Source: Prevotella merdae
Lineage (GTDB): Bacteria; Bacteroidota; Bacteroidia; Bacteroidales; Bacteroidaceae
Assembly (NCBI RefSeq): GCF_900290275.1
Contig: NZ_LT985326.1
Span: 12,335 to 76,334, forward strand
Reading direction: 5' to 3'
DNA: 64,000 nt
Shown here one piece after another: positions 17,878-26,904 of this stretch. Position 1 is the first letter of the stretch, and each line of letters opens with the position of its first letter. The notes beneath the pieces were generated by a model, which made no database searches, was not told the origin of the DNA, and saw nothing but the letters and a program-made list of their open reading frames with translations. The position numbers were made by a program, and so were the translations under genes.

Positions 17878-20436
17878 TTACTTTTTATTTTTGTTCCCTA
17901 AATTCAGTACTTTTCCTGCCTGATTTACCTTTTGAGCAAAGGCGAGGCTCTTGCTGATACAACTTGCATCCCAATCCTTGCAATAGGCTTCGATGGCTTG
18001 CTGATGATTACATTTCAACTCTCGCTTGTAGAGTTTTAATGCTTCCTTCTCCGCTCGTTCCGTGGTGTAGGTCATATAGCACTCATGCGGTTCTTCCACA
18101 CCATACACATTGCTGGTCTGTCCTCGCCTGATAAAGACCTCACGGAAGAAGCTGCGTCCTTCCTTATTCTCCAAACGGTTGATGGTGAATATCTTCTTGC
18201 AGTCCACATCGGTCAAACCGAGTATCGCCTTGATGGTGTCGAATCGTTCCTTGAACTTGCTCTGGTCGAGTAGCATCACCACATCCGAATTGTTGATGAT
18301 GGCTTCCTTCACTATCTCACTGCCGATGATGTCCTGTATCTCCTGTGTCACCACACCCACGCTTGCCCAGAACTTTCTGGCGGTCTTATACAGATATTTT
18401 ATGTATTCCGCCATCATGGGCGAGGCGATGGCTTTCCATGCCTCCTCGATGATGAGCATCTTTCGGTTCTTTTTGATGCGCATTTTCTGCAGGAACACGT
18501 CCATGATGATGAGTGTCACCAGTGGAAAGAGCAGTGGATCATCCTTGATACTGTCGATTTCGAAGACGATGAAGGTCTCATCAAACAGACTGCTGTCCAT
18601 GTTCTCATTCAGCGTCACATCATGGCTGCCTCCTTTATAGAAGTCCTTCAACAGATAGTTGTAGGATGACAGGTCTATGCCATGCAGACCGTTCTCCTCG
18701 CATATTTTCGGCAGTCGCTCAGTACTGAACTCATAGAAAGTGTTGAAACAGAGGTTGCTCACTCTCTTGGTGGTGAAATAGGCATCGTAATACTCGTTGA
18801 TGACTTGTTCTATCAGTCTGTCTTCTGTCTTGCTCACTGTGCCTTGACTTCCTTTCCATATCAGCATCACCAGGTTCTTCAGGAATCCCAACTTCTCGAT
18901 GTTCCATTCCTCTCGCTTGATTTTGAAAGGGTTCATCGTGATAAGATGTTCTTCTGTGTAGGATATGTATTTGCCTCCAAAGTATTCACATAGTCCCTCA
19001 TACGAGTTTCCTGTATCTACCAACACGATGTCGGTGTCCTGCTCATGGGCTTGGCGCACCATGGAGTTTACATAAAAACTCTTGCCGCTTCCCGAAGGAC
19101 CGAGAACGAAAAAGTTGCTGTTGTCGGTCAGCTTATTATTTCCCTCTTTTCCCGATATGTCGATGGCTACTGGCACTCCTTGGCGGTCGGTGTAATAGAC
19201 CTTGAATGGCGTGTCTTCGCTATGTACTATCTTTTCCTTGTACATCAGGCAGGTGGCGGCATCGCCCAAAGTCATAAATCTGTCGTAGTCGGCATTCATC
19301 CCATAGCAGTTGCCGGGGAATGAGTTGACGAACAGTTCCAACTGGTTATAGGCTCGTTTCGAGATATGGATGCCCATCCTGCCAAAGGCATTCTCCAGAT
19401 GGTTGGTGCATTTCTGTATATCCGTGTCGGGCTTCACCGTCACTATCAGATTATAGTGGGTATATACCAACTGCTTGTTTTCCCTCGCTATCACCTCCTG
19501 CACTCGCTTGATGTCCTCCACGGCTATCAAGTTGCTTGGGTTTGGCATACTGGCATGGCGGTTCTTCTTTTTGTCTAGCAGGGCAAGCTCACGCTTCTGA
19601 TTCGGCACAAAGATGATTTGGTTATACACCACACTCTCCACACTTGGAATGCTGTCCACTAATGCCACAAAGTCCACAGGCATACTTGTGTTGTTCACCT
19701 CTATGTTGGTAAACGGACGGATTTGTGTCGGCAAGTTGGCGCAATCCACATCCACAAGACTATATACCTTGCAGCGTCTGTCACCCATACCTATCATCTC
19801 GTCATCTACCTTGAATCCTGTCATGCTCACCGTCTTGTCACGGAAGTTCATGGCAAAGAAGCGGTCAACATACAGACTTGCCTCTTGCTTGTTCAGAAAC
19901 TCCGACTTGATACTGGCATCCTTCAGCTGGTCTTGCACCTTTCTGATTTTCACCAGGAAATCTCGCCACTTCTTGCTGTCGAAAGACATCAGACGGCTCT
20001 TCTTGTTCTCCTGCGTAATGGTCAGATAGGTCATGCTGTCCGTATATTCTCTTCCGTTGAAATAGTGGAAATAGGATTCTGACAGGAACTCATGTCCCTT
20101 GCCACTCTCATCCTTGAACTGCCTTCGGGTAAAGATGTCCTGCTTGTGCAGGGCATAACCTTCACCCAGAGTCTGTGCGATAGCAGCAAACAGGTTGGTG
20201 AACTCATAATAGCTGTCTATATTGGCAGAATACTTCTGCACTGGGTTCTCCATTCTCAGAATGGCAGAATATTCTCCAGTCTTGGTATAGAGCACACCGA
20301 TACCGTCCGTATCTTCCACGGAGAAGTAGATGTCCTGAAAGATTTTCTTCCGCTTGCCACCAGTGCCAAAGGCATAGACCGATATGGCCATGCCAATGCA
20401 GGTTGCCACGAAAAATAAGATTACATATAGTACCAT
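17878..20436 (-). CDS. traG: conjugative transposon protein TraG (VirB4-like ATPase)
   Basis: This 852-residue protein has a short hydrophobic N-terminus (VLYVILFFVATCIGMAISVY) and a VirB4 N-terminal domain. The ATPase domain has Walker A GPSGSGKS (446-453), followed by DIVLVDTGNSYEGLCEYFGG. RKMLIIEEAWKAIASPMMAE is the Walker B strand with the DE-type pair replaced by EE, as is usual in VirB4. The conserved FWASVGVVTQEIQDIIGS segment follows. This is the main energising ATPase of the mating channel at the inner membrane. It overlaps no neighbour but has gaps of only 6 bases on both sides. Confidence 0.95.
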   Translation of the reverse strand: MVLYVILFFVATCIGMAISVYAFGTGGKRKKIFQDIYFSVEDTDGIGVLYTKTGEYSAILRMENPVQKYSANIDSYYEFTNLFAAIAQTLGEGYALHKQDIFTRRQFKDESGKGHEFLSESYFHYFNGREYTDSMTYLTITQENKKSRLMSFDSKKWRDFLVKIRKVQDQLKDASIKSEFLNKQEASLYVDRFFAMNFRDKTVSMTGFKVDDEMIGMGDRRCKVYSLVDVDCANLPTQIRPFTNIEVNNTSMPVDFVALVDSIPSVESVVYNQIIFVPNQKRELALLDKKKNRHASMPNPSNLIAVEDIKRVQEVIARENKQLVYTHYNLIVTVKPDTDIQKCTNHLENAFGRMGIHISKRAYNQLELFVNSFPGNCYGMNADYDRFMTLGDAATCLMYKEKIVHSEDTPFKVYYTDRQGVPVAIDISGKEGNNKLTDNSNFFVLGPSGSGKSFYVNSMVRQAHEQDTDIVLVDTGNSYEGLCEYFGGKYISYTEEHLITMNPFKIKREEWNIEKLGFLKNLVMLIWKGSQGTVSKTEDRLIEQVINEYYDAYFTTKRVSNLCFNTFYEFSTERLPKICEENGLHGIDLSSYNYLLKDFYKGGSHDVTLNENMDSSLFDETFIVFEIDSIKDDPLLFPLVTLIIMDVFLQKMRIKKNRKMLIIEEAWKAIASPMMAEYIKYLYKTARKFWASVGVVTQEIQDIIGSEIVKEAIINNSDVVMLLDQSKFKERFDTIKAILGLTDVDCKKIFTINRLENKEGRSFFREVFIRRGQTSNVYGVEEPHECYMTYTTERAEKEALKLYKRELKCNHQQAIEAYCKDWDASCISKSLAFAQKVNQAGKVLNLGNKNKK

Positions 20437-20442
20437 ACTCGT

Positions 20443-20724
20443 TTATTCTTCTGTTTCTTCGATGGATGAATGATGTTCATTTGTATTTCTTTCAATGGTA
20501 TTGCTGTTTGTAGATGTACTATCCACAGCAATGGAATCTGCATTGTTCGATTGTATCTCCAAGGTTGCAGAATGTTCTTCTGTTTCTCTCGCCCAAGCTA
20601 CTCTTGCCTTGTCAGCACTCCTCATGGCATCCAATGTGGGTGGCTTGTAGGTCTTATCCTTACAAGCGGTCAGCAATGTCACTGCCAATGCCGTTATAAT
20701 AATATTCTTTCCTTTCATGCTCAT
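20443..20724 (-). CDS. small lipoprotein of transfer operon
   Basis: This 93-residue protein has a lipobox signal (MSMKGKNIIITALAVTLLTA followed by the lipidated Cys of LLTAC). The rest is polar and rich in Ser, Thr, Asn and Glu (SNNADSIAVDSTSTNSNTIE), probably disordered. It lies between traF and traG, 6 bases before traG. Small lipoproteins in this position may act in assembly or entry exclusion, but nothing here settles that. A second ATG two codons in is an alternative start. Confidence 0.6.
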   Translation of the reverse strand: MSMKGKNIIITALAVTLLTACKDKTYKPPTLDAMRSADKARVAWARETEEHSATLEIQSNNADSIAVDSTSTNSNTIERNTNEHHSSIEETEE

Positions 20725-20875
20725 AGCTGTACTTTAGTAGCGAAGATGCAATGCTTTCTGCTGAAACAAATAAAGGTAGGCCCACACCCTTGGGGGAGAA
20801 TGAGCCTACCAGTCGTTCACTTTCTACTTGTCATCCACATCTTGGTCATGTCGATATTTTTTTTGTTTCACATTT

Positions 20876-21178
20876 TTATATGCGCTTGCTGTAGGCATAG
20901 ATAAACACTCCCTGTTCGTTCTTCTTGGTATGCAGTCCCTTCCGTTGTTTGAACATGATGAGACCTGCACCCGTAGTGATTGCTACGACCAACACGATCA
21001 GTCCTGCAATGATACCCATCAGACAGTAGGTGGCAATGAAGCCGATGATGGCTCCTCCTGCCGTGGCTGCTGCCCAATAGATGTACCGCCCCTGTATTCC
21101 CATGAATTCAAGGGGCTTCTGGAGTCCCTTGAACAGTGGGTAGTCGGGGTAGCGGATTTCCAGCTCTTCTCTTGCCAT
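20876..21178 (-). CDS. traF: conjugative transposon protein TraF (VirB3-like)
   Basis: This 100-residue protein has a cytoplasmic N-terminal part (RYPDYPLFKGLQKPLEFMGI), two adjacent membrane segments (IYWAAATAGGAIIGFIATYC and LMGIIAGLIVLVVAITTGAG) and a basic C-terminal tail. This is the DUF4133/TraF pattern, a VirB3-like inner-membrane partner of the VirB4 ATPase. It lies between the disrupted traE and the small lipoprotein gene, the standard order E-F-G. Confidence 0.9.
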   Translation of the reverse strand: MAREELEIRYPDYPLFKGLQKPLEFMGIQGRYIYWAAATAGGAIIGFIATYCLMGIIAGLIVLVVAITTGAGLIMFKQRKGLHTKKNEQGVFIYAYSKRI

Positions 21179-21229
21179 TCTTCACGTCGTTTCTCAATTA
21201 CTGAATATGCACTGAATAACTCTCACTCG

Positions 21230-21319
21230 TTAGTTGGTCACACCGAAGAACAATGGCAATGCCTGTGCTGCTGCCACGAGGAAGATACATGCTCCTACAA
21301 TCATCATGATCTTCTTCTT
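21230..21319 (-). pseudogene. traE: traE fragment 3 of 3 (C-terminal 29 codons)
   Basis: KKKIMMIVGACIFLVAAAQA and LPLFFGVTN are the C-terminal membrane segment of a DUF4134/TraE protein. The matching upstream codons are missing here and are found at 31364-31484, 10 kb away, and before that at 40039-40214. Upstream of the junction the reading frame continues into IME1 and gives a chance hydrophobic N-terminus (MLVELCFGTLLFLICFFWVF), so a 67-residue hybrid could be made. The stop at 21230 and the distance to traF are those of the intact operon. Confidence 0.92.
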
Positions 21320-21327
21320 GATATTCT
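21320..21327. repeat. IME1 direct repeat, left copy (GATATTCT)
   Basis: GATATTCT here and at 31364-31371 flank IME1. One copy belongs to traE codons for Lys-Asn-Ile. The bases on either side differ between the two copies, so the repeat is exactly 8 bp, a plausible tyrosine-recombinase crossover region. Confidence 0.88.
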
Positions 21328-21446
21328 GCTGATTTGATGTAACTATTTGAAACACAACACTATTTAAAGCAGTAAAAACCCAAAAGAAACAAATCAGAAA
21401 CAATAACGTACCAAAACACAATTCTACTAGCAAGAGATAACAAAAA

Positions 21447-21830
21447 TTAACGTAGATAGAATGGGAAGTAGTTGCTCAGACGTATATTGCAGCGTTGCAG
21501 CACGGCATCAAGTTTTGACAGCTTTCTTACTATCTCCTCGTTGAGGTCGAATATACGGCGGTCGTACTGACGCAGCTGTTGGATTGTCTCAGGAGGTACG
21601 AAGCTGCCGCGTATAAGCTCCTTCATCGTACACTCGGCAATCCACTGCGTATCCTTCACGTCACTCTTGCGACCAGGGAGCTGCTTGATGAAATACGGAT
21701 TGGCAAGATTTAGCTTGAAGTGGGGAGACAGCACACGCCATATTGGTATCCAGTAGACGCTGGTGCTCTCCATAGAAACCTCAACAACATGGTGATGAAG
21801 CATCAGGTTACTTAAGAACTGTAATGTTAA
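21447..21830 (-). pseudogene. IS110-family transposase remnant
   Basis: Residues such as HVVEVSMESTSVYWIPIWRV and GRKSDVKDTQWIAECTMKEL are the diagnostic block of the IS110 DEDD transposase (MEST-VYW and GRK-DV-D). The N-terminal DVSK start and the C-terminal Ser-containing half are both missing, leaving only about 125 codons. The remnant lies 120 bases inside the left end of IME1. Confidence 0.8.
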
Positions 21831-21914
21831 ACTTATTAATTATGGTTAATAAAACAAACAACAAACTGTTTATGTTCTTAAATTTGTAATATTTTATAGA
21901 AATACTTAAATATT

Positions 21915-23219
21915 ATGCGTATGAAGAAATTTATATTTTATTTTTGTTTGTGTTGGGGCGTTATTACAATCGTTGGTTGCAATAAAGATGATGATTTTGA
22001 CAGTTCTGATAACGATACAGACGTAACGGCTATAGATGAAAGTCAAAATCAATCTTACGTTTTACTTCAAGAAGTGCCTTCCGACTGTCAGGAAGAAGCT
22101 AACGAGATAAACGCCAGTTTGCTTGCCAAAATTAAGGTTGCCACGAGATCTGTGGATGGTGAGGACAGCTATCCAGACTACTATGGTGGTTCTTTCATCG
22201 AAAAAGATGGATTTTTGACCATTTCAATAAAGGGGGATTCCGTTAGTGGTGTTAACAGGATAAAATCCCTCGTAAATAGTTCTCTGTTGAAATTTAAACG
22301 ATGTGTGTATTCATTGCAAGAGTTGAAAAATATAAAGTCGCATCTGTATTCAAAATATGCTGAAATGAGCACAAGTTTGAAAAGTAACTTAACAGCCATC
22401 GGTATCAGTCAGAAAAACAACGCTGTTGTAGTTTATCTTGCCGATTGTTCTCAATCAAGAATAAAGGAGTTTAAAAATTTTTACGATAACCCTGCTGTAG
22501 TGTTCACAAACATGGGAAAAATCAATACAGATAATCCTTGCCTTTCCACACAGCTTGTTAATACGCGCTCTTACACAACATTGGCTACAATATCTAAATT
22601 TCCTATTGGCGCAGGTGATACGTGTCTTATTTCAATGTCAGGTGATAAACCTATCTACGGCACATTCGCATTTCGCGCCCAAGAGACTTCTGGACAAAAA
22701 CGTTGTGGATTAGTGACCGCAGGGCATGTGGTCAGCGTTGGGCAATACTGTTATGATAAAGATTTCAATCCTTTTGGCATTTGTTCTTCCCGAATTGTCT
22801 CAACAGGAAATGCCGAAGCTTCTTTTATTCCATGCGGCTATTTGGATGAATTCAACATCAACAATTATATTGGTGGCAGTTCAAGCAGTGTTCTATCGAC
22901 GACGACAAACAAACCAGGAGAAGGGACATACGTGAACAAATATGGCGCAACAACGAAACGCACAGGTGGTTATATACAGGATATAGATTGTACTGTTCTG
23001 TCTGAAGACGAAACGGCGACATTCTCTGATATGACACTTGTGAAATGTACCGCAGATGGAGGAGATAGCGGTGGAATTGTATACACCTATATATCGAAGT
23101 ATAATACACGCTTGACAGTCGGTGTCGTATATGGACACCCTGAAAAAATGGGAAAGAACTACCTCATCTACTCTAAGGCGGATAACGTTTTGAAAGCATT
23201 GCATCTTAAGAGGTATTGA
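21915..23219 (+). CDS. lipoprotein serine protease, trypsin-like (alpha-lytic type)
   Basis: This 434-residue protein has a lipobox (VITIVGC, Cys22). Residues about 95-200 look like the pro-region of alpha-lytic proteases (CVYSLQELKNIKSHLYSKYA and SQKNNAVVVYLAD). The protease domain has the catalytic His in CGLVTAGHVVS (H271) and the catalytic Ser in DGGDSGG (S385). The Asp of the triad is not obvious: the expected strand reads NAEASFIPC, so Glu301 or Asp372 would have to serve. It should be exposed on the cell surface or in the periplasm. The gene is cargo of IME1, transcribed opposite to the mobility genes, and is followed after 4 bases by a second lipoprotein gene. Confidence 0.82.
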   Translation: MRMKKFIFYFCLCWGVITIVGCNKDDDFDSSDNDTDVTAIDESQNQSYVLLQEVPSDCQEEANEINASLLAKIKVATRSVDGEDSYPDYYGGSFIEKDGFLTISIKGDSVSGVNRIKSLVNSSLLKFKRCVYSLQELKNIKSHLYSKYAEMSTSLKSNLTAIGISQKNNAVVVYLADCSQSRIKEFKNFYDNPAVVFTNMGKINTDNPCLSTQLVNTRSYTTLATISKFPIGAGDTCLISMSGDKPIYGTFAFRAQETSGQKRCGLVTAGHVVSVGQYCYDKDFNPFGICSSRIVSTGNAEASFIPCGYLDEFNINNYIGGSSSSVLSTTTNKPGEGTYVNKYGATTKRTGGYIQDIDCTVLSEDETATFSDMTLVKCTADGGDSGGIVYTYISKYNTRLTVGVVYGHPEKMGKNYLIYSKADNVLKALHLKRY

Positions 23220-23223
23220 ACGT

Positions 23224-23727
23224 ATGAGAAATCTGATATGTATATTAACATTGTCCATATGTAGCTCTTTTACAGGATGCTCCATACAAGCCACTGGCTC
23301 AAACGGCAACGATTCCGTTGCGGTGGCTCTGAGTGACAGTTTGCACAGCGATAGCTGTGACAGCATCATGATGGAATTGTCTGCAAATCGTTTCAAGGCA
23401 CCCGTTGACACCATTGTGTCTGCCAAGATTGTCAACAACACTAAGTGTTCATCAATTTCGCTAACAGGCAAAAGGGTCGTTGAGAAAAAGATTGGCGAAA
23501 ATTGGATACCCTTTGAACACAGGGAAAGGAGCAAGGGCGGAGCGTTGTATTCAGCCACCCTGTTGGCGGTGAATATTGGCAACGGCGGAAGCTATGACAT
23601 AAATATTCCTCTGCGAAGCGAGAGCTACGAGAAAGATTTCTCTCCTGGCGAATACCGCTTGGGCAGGGAGATAGAAATAAATGGCAAGGAAAAACGCTAC
23701 GTTTATTCAGTCTTTACGGTTTATTAA
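23224..23727 (+). CDS. small Ig-like lipoprotein, possible partner of the protease
   Basis: This 167-residue protein has a lipobox (LCSSFTGC pattern in MRNLICILTLSICSSFTGCS). The mature part reads as one beta-sandwich domain: VDTIVSAKIVNNTKCSSISL, GENWIPFEHRERSKGGALYS, YDINIPL and FSPGEYRLGREIEING. This resembles the bacterial Ig-like fold found in many small Bacteroidetes and Firmicutes lipoproteins and in BsuPI-type proteinase inhibitors. It starts 4 bases after the protease stop, so the two are co-translated. A protective inhibitor or immunity role against the protease is an attractive inference but unproven. Confidence 0.6.
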   Translation: MRNLICILTLSICSSFTGCSIQATGSNGNDSVAVALSDSLHSDSCDSIMMELSANRFKAPVDTIVSAKIVNNTKCSSISLTGKRVVEKKIGENWIPFEHRERSKGGALYSATLLAVNIGNGGSYDINIPLRSESYEKDFSPGEYRLGREIEINGKEKRYVYSVFTVY

Positions 23728-23780
23728 AGACAAGAGGTGAAAAGGTTTTCACTTTTTTGTCCAAATACAAGTGCTGACGC

Positions 23781-23807
23781 AATCTCTGCAACTGTGTTGC
23801 AGAGATT
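23781..23807. repeat. perfect 12-bp hairpin followed by promoter-like box
   Basis: AATCTCTGCAAC (23781-23792) and GTTGCAGAGATT (23796-23807) pair perfectly around a TGT loop. TACCTTTG (23815-23822) follows on the plus strand and fits a -7 box, but no plus-strand gene follows. It could be an operator next to an orphaned promoter, or the end of an insertion sequence. Confidence 0.55.
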
Positions 23808-24380
23808 ATTGCCGTACCTTTGCAAACGAGAAAATGTGGAGATTGGCTACACTCTACATTGCTCAAGCAAGCTCGGCTTTGCTCTCGTTTGAACAATCAT
23901 TGCGGCCGAAAATAGATACACAATATAACAATGAATATCCAAGTTCGGGATAACCGAGTGTTTTATACAATATAAATGCAGCGTGAATACGCCTCCTCCC
24001 CATACCATTAGGAGTGGGTAATAACAGAAGGTTGAAAGAAGTTGTTTTGCCCTTAGAATAGTGACAGCTGTTTGGTGCGATGCAGTATCCCTGCAATGCC
24101 TTTGGCTTATTGTCGAAGAAGCAATATGCTCCCAATGCTGAAATAAGGTTCATGATAAAGTTGCTTACAGATCTATGGCGTGAGTGTACAATCTGTGCCG
24201 TATTCTTCAGCATGTCGTTAATGGTTTCGATAATGTATCTCTTGCGCAGCATCATTCTTATCATTATGGCACGAAGAAGGTAATTAAATTGGTTGATTGG
24301 TTATCGAGATAATAATAGTAATTGCCTAATTTTAAGTGCAAACTTAATGTTAGGCAGTAACTCGTCTATCTCATATTATC
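23808..24380. other. interval with IS remnant, otherwise no gene
   Basis: CAAACGAGA (23823-23831) and TCTCGTTTG (about 23883-23891) form a further inverted pair around a GC-rich loop. Apart from the IS982-like fragment I see no gene. The region separates the plus-strand cargo from the minus-strand mobility genes. Confidence 0.4.
24050..24264 (-). pseudogene. IS982-family transposase C-terminal remnant
   Basis: LRKRYIIETINDMLKNTAQI, VHSRHRSVSNFIMNLISALG and AYCFFDNKPKAL form the well-known C-terminal block of IS982 transposases (IIETINDxLKN...HxRHRS...NF..N). The N-terminal two-thirds are absent. The frame continues past this block only by chance. Confidence 0.75.
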
Positions 24381-24983
24381 TCATATATAGTTCTGTGCAA
24401 TTATCATTCCAACACCTCCTGCAACCACAAAGAAGCCAATCGTGAAGAAAAACCAGAAGAACCATTGTGCATAGTGACCGAGATAGCAGCCATCATATTC
24501 CTTGTATCGCTCACGGACTTTCTTCCGTTCATCAGCAAACATGGAATTGACCTCACGGATATGCTCCTGCATCTGTGAGACCATCCATTGACGTTCTTTG
24601 GTGAACAGTTCTTGGATTTTCTGCCAGTCAGCATCATTGACATTTACAGACACCTTTAATTTCGTGGGAGCATTTTCCAAAACTTTGTCTATGTGCTGAT
24701 TGATGGTATCAACCTTTTTGCTGATAGTAGTCACAGCACCACCCAATTGAACTTCCGCACGTTGATACTGCTGAATGGCAGATTCCAGTTCAAGTGTGGC
24801 ATTGATGAAGGAGTTTGTAGCCTTGTCAATATCCTCACTCAACTGCTTCAACTCAGGAACTCGGTTTACAAGTCCATCCTCGGCTTGCTGCTCCTCAACC
24901 TCGTTTTCGACATCATTCATCATGTTGTCAAAGTCGGATCTTTCTTCTGTGTCTATGTTTATATTGCTTTTTCTGATAGCCAT
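24381..24983 (-). CDS. membrane-anchored coiled-coil mobilization accessory protein
   Basis: This 200-residue protein is acidic at the N-terminus and has a long helical/coiled-coil stretch (about 45-160, e.g. KQLSEDIDKATNSFINATLE and VRERYKEYDGCYLGHYAQWF). A C-terminal membrane segment follows (FFTIGFFVVAGGVGMIIAQN). It lies 12 bases downstream of the relaxase gene. A protein of the same layout sits directly after the relaxase in IME2, so it is probably a relaxosome accessory that anchors the complex at the membrane. No family name recognised. Confidence 0.65.
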   Translation of the reverse strand: MAIRKSNINIDTEERSDFDNMMNDVENEVEEQQAEDGLVNRVPELKQLSEDIDKATNSFINATLELESAIQQYQRAEVQLGGAVTTISKKVDTINQHIDKVLENAPTKLKVSVNVNDADWQKIQELFTKERQWMVSQMQEHIREVNSMFADERKKVRERYKEYDGCYLGHYAQWFFWFFFTIGFFVVAGGVGMIIAQNYI

Positions 24984-24995
24984 ATTGTCATTGAT

Positions 24996-26228
24996 TTATC
25001 GGTGGAAACTTCTGCTGCGTGGCTTTGGCTTGCACATGGAATGAGCCATCTGTGCGCAACGGTGGGCAAACTTCCAGTCATCTTCATCATCCTTCTTGCC
25101 CCAACCAGAAGAAGGAGCAGAACCACCACCGCCACATGATTCAGACATGGAAGTAGCTGCGTCAATATACCCTGCAAACAACAGCATCGCTACATGAGCG
25201 ACATTCTCTGTTGTCGCAATATCATTATCCTCTGGAATCTGAACCTCATTAGAAAAGACATCTTTGACAGAGTTCGGAATCCACACCTTCTTGACTCCAT
25301 CGCCAATGTTGATTGTGAATGCCGTTTGTGCAAGTTGAGGTTGTGCCTTTGGTTTTGATGATGTTGGAGTCTGAGCGACAGGACAAACTGGGCGAGGCGT
25401 AGGAGCAACGGATGGAGAAACCGGCTTTGTCTTGACTTGTGTAGGTTGTGGATGCAGTTTCTTCCAGGTGTCTTCAATCTTTGATGCCATAAACTTCCTG
25501 CCAATCTCAGAAGCCTTGAACACAGAAGCATTCTTGCCGACTGTGTAGCCGACAAGTTTCCGTTGTTTGTCGTAGCGTGGCTTTACCTCATAGCCTTTCA
25601 TGCGCAACAGATTGAAGTATCTGTCTATGTTGAACTGTTGCATATCTTTGAGAGTGTTTTCACAATCCTCCGCAAGCTCCACCTTCCGCATATTCCGAAT
25701 TTCCTGCGGTTGTTCCCATCCATGGCGCATATTGATGATTTCCGCAGCCTTCATTGCCCGAAGATGAATATCATGCACATCGTTGGTGTTACCCTCCATA
25801 TCCACACGACAGCAGTCAATGTGAAGGTGCAGCGTTCCTGACTTGGAGTCAGAGTGCAGTCCACCCACATTCATAGAATTGGTGAAATTGGTCTTTATCT
25901 CATTGGAGAAACCATTGGGCGTAAGTCCAACTGAATCCAAAACTTCCAAGGCTTCATCTTGGAGGTTAGACCAATCTTCCATCGTGAAGTTGGCAGATTC
26001 CTCCTTTGATGGGGAAAGTACAAAAGTGGTCATGAACCTTTCCAACTTTCTGCCAACAGTTCTTTCTGCCTGATGATATTGGCAATGATGCTTCATCATG
26101 TACCAGATGGCGGTAGGGTCAAGACCATCGGGCATATTGTTCACCTTGACCGTCTTTGCATTCTCCTTTTCCAATGCGTACCTTACGGAATTGCCTCCAT
26201 ACGATACTACCTTTGCGAGCATAATCAT
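24996..26228 (-). CDS. relaxase/mobilization protein (MOB family) of IME1
   Basis: This 410-residue protein has the relaxase domain at the N-terminus, with the metal-binding histidines in GTLHLHIDCCRVD (H134, H136) in the two-His motif III style. Tyr residues near the N-terminus (VVSYGGNSVRYALE) are candidates for the nicking Tyr. The middle (YFNLLRMKGYEVKPRYDKQR) looks like a DNA-binding extension. The C-terminus is Pro/Thr/Gln-rich followed by a Gly/Asp-rich tail. It nicks oriT and pilots the strand through the host element's channel. The MobC-like gene lies 2 bases upstream. Confidence 0.85.
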   Translation of the reverse strand: MIMLAKVVSYGGNSVRYALEKENAKTVKVNNMPDGLDPTAIWYMMKHHCQYHQAERTVGRKLERFMTTFVLSPSKEESANFTMEDWSNLQDEALEVLDSVGLTPNGFSNEIKTNFTNSMNVGGLHSDSKSGTLHLHIDCCRVDMEGNTNDVHDIHLRAMKAAEIINMRHGWEQPQEIRNMRKVELAEDCENTLKDMQQFNIDRYFNLLRMKGYEVKPRYDKQRKLVGYTVGKNASVFKASEIGRKFMASKIEDTWKKLHPQPTQVKTKPVSPSVAPTPRPVCPVAQTPTSSKPKAQPQLAQTAFTINIGDGVKKVWIPNSVKDVFSNEVQIPEDNDIATTENVAHVAMLLFAGYIDAATSMSESCGGGGSAPSSGWGKKDDEDDWKFAHRCAQMAHSMCKPKPRSRSFHR

Positions 26229-26230
26229 GA

Positions 26231-26620
26231 TTACTCCTTTGATTTGGTCTGTACGTTTGTAGCGATATTCTCTTCAATGCTATACCAATGTTGGATAAGT
26301 CCTGCAACGGCATCAATCCACCATCGCATGAACTTCTCATTCTTGAAGAACCGAGCCTTTTCCTCAGCCGTTTTCTTGGATAGCACGTTGCTGATTTTTA
26401 TCAAATCCGTCCTTGCGATGGCGAGAGAGTTGAGAGCGTCCACCTCTTCCTTGGTGAGCCTCATGCGTGGACGGTGCTTTAAGCCTGTCTCAACGACATA
26501 GCGACTCAGGCTTAACCCACACTCCTTGGCATGTGTCTGGAGACGTTTCAATTCCTCTTCCGTGCATCGGTAGGTATGGACTTCTGTAGGCGGTTTCCTT
26601 ACGATTTTCTTCTTTCTCAT
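26231..26620 (-). CDS. MobC-like relaxosome protein of IME1
   Basis: This 129-residue basic protein begins with RKKKIVRKPPTEVHTYRCTE and has a ribbon-helix-helix-like segment (EELKRLQTHAKECGLSLSRY VVETGL). A helical domain follows (MRLTKEEVDALNSLAIARTD), then an aromatic C-terminus. This matches the MobC/BfmB type nicking accessory proteins, which bind oriT and help the relaxase open it. It is first in the mob operon, with the candidate oriT region directly upstream. Confidence 0.8.
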   Translation of the reverse strand: MRKKKIVRKPPTEVHTYRCTEEELKRLQTHAKECGLSLSRYVVETGLKHRPRMRLTKEEVDALNSLAIARTDLIKISNVLSKKTAEEKARFFKNEKFMRWWIDAVAGLIQHWYSIEENIATNVQTKSKE

Positions 26621-26639
26621 TTGTTCTTGTCTCTGATTA

Positions 26640-26860
26640 AAATGGGATGATTACAAGCACCTTGCAAAGGTGGTCACGACTGCGAGCCTGCGAGTAGTCC
26701 GAGAAACTTTTAGGAATACAGAAAGACGGACACGGCGTCTGTATTACAAAAGGATTTCTCGAAAAGTACCTATAAAATGACGGCACTTTTAACAGCGTCC
26801 GTCCCCAAGGCTGCTTAAACGTATAACAGCTTGACGGTAGTCTATGCTGTAAATCGTCCT
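26640..26860. other. candidate oriT/mob promoter region of IME1
   Basis: The 284-base gap before the mob genes carries inverted repeats, including GACG...CGTC within GACGGACACGGCGTCTGT (about 26730) and a related GCGTCCGTCC further on. It shares an AAGCACCT...GAGCC arrangement (26654-26687) with the equivalent gap in IME2 (36592-36625). Origins of transfer usually lie directly upstream of mobC-relaxase genes. No nic site can be named from sequence alone. Confidence 0.4.
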
Positions 26861-26904
26861 TTTGGATGATTTATCGGTATGGTAGCTCATTAGCCTCTGT
26901 ATGC

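Noticed and set aside
21230..21433. 67-residue membrane protein as an independent small gene
   Set aside because: The C-terminal 29 residues are the end of traE and the N-terminal part comes from the left end of IME1.
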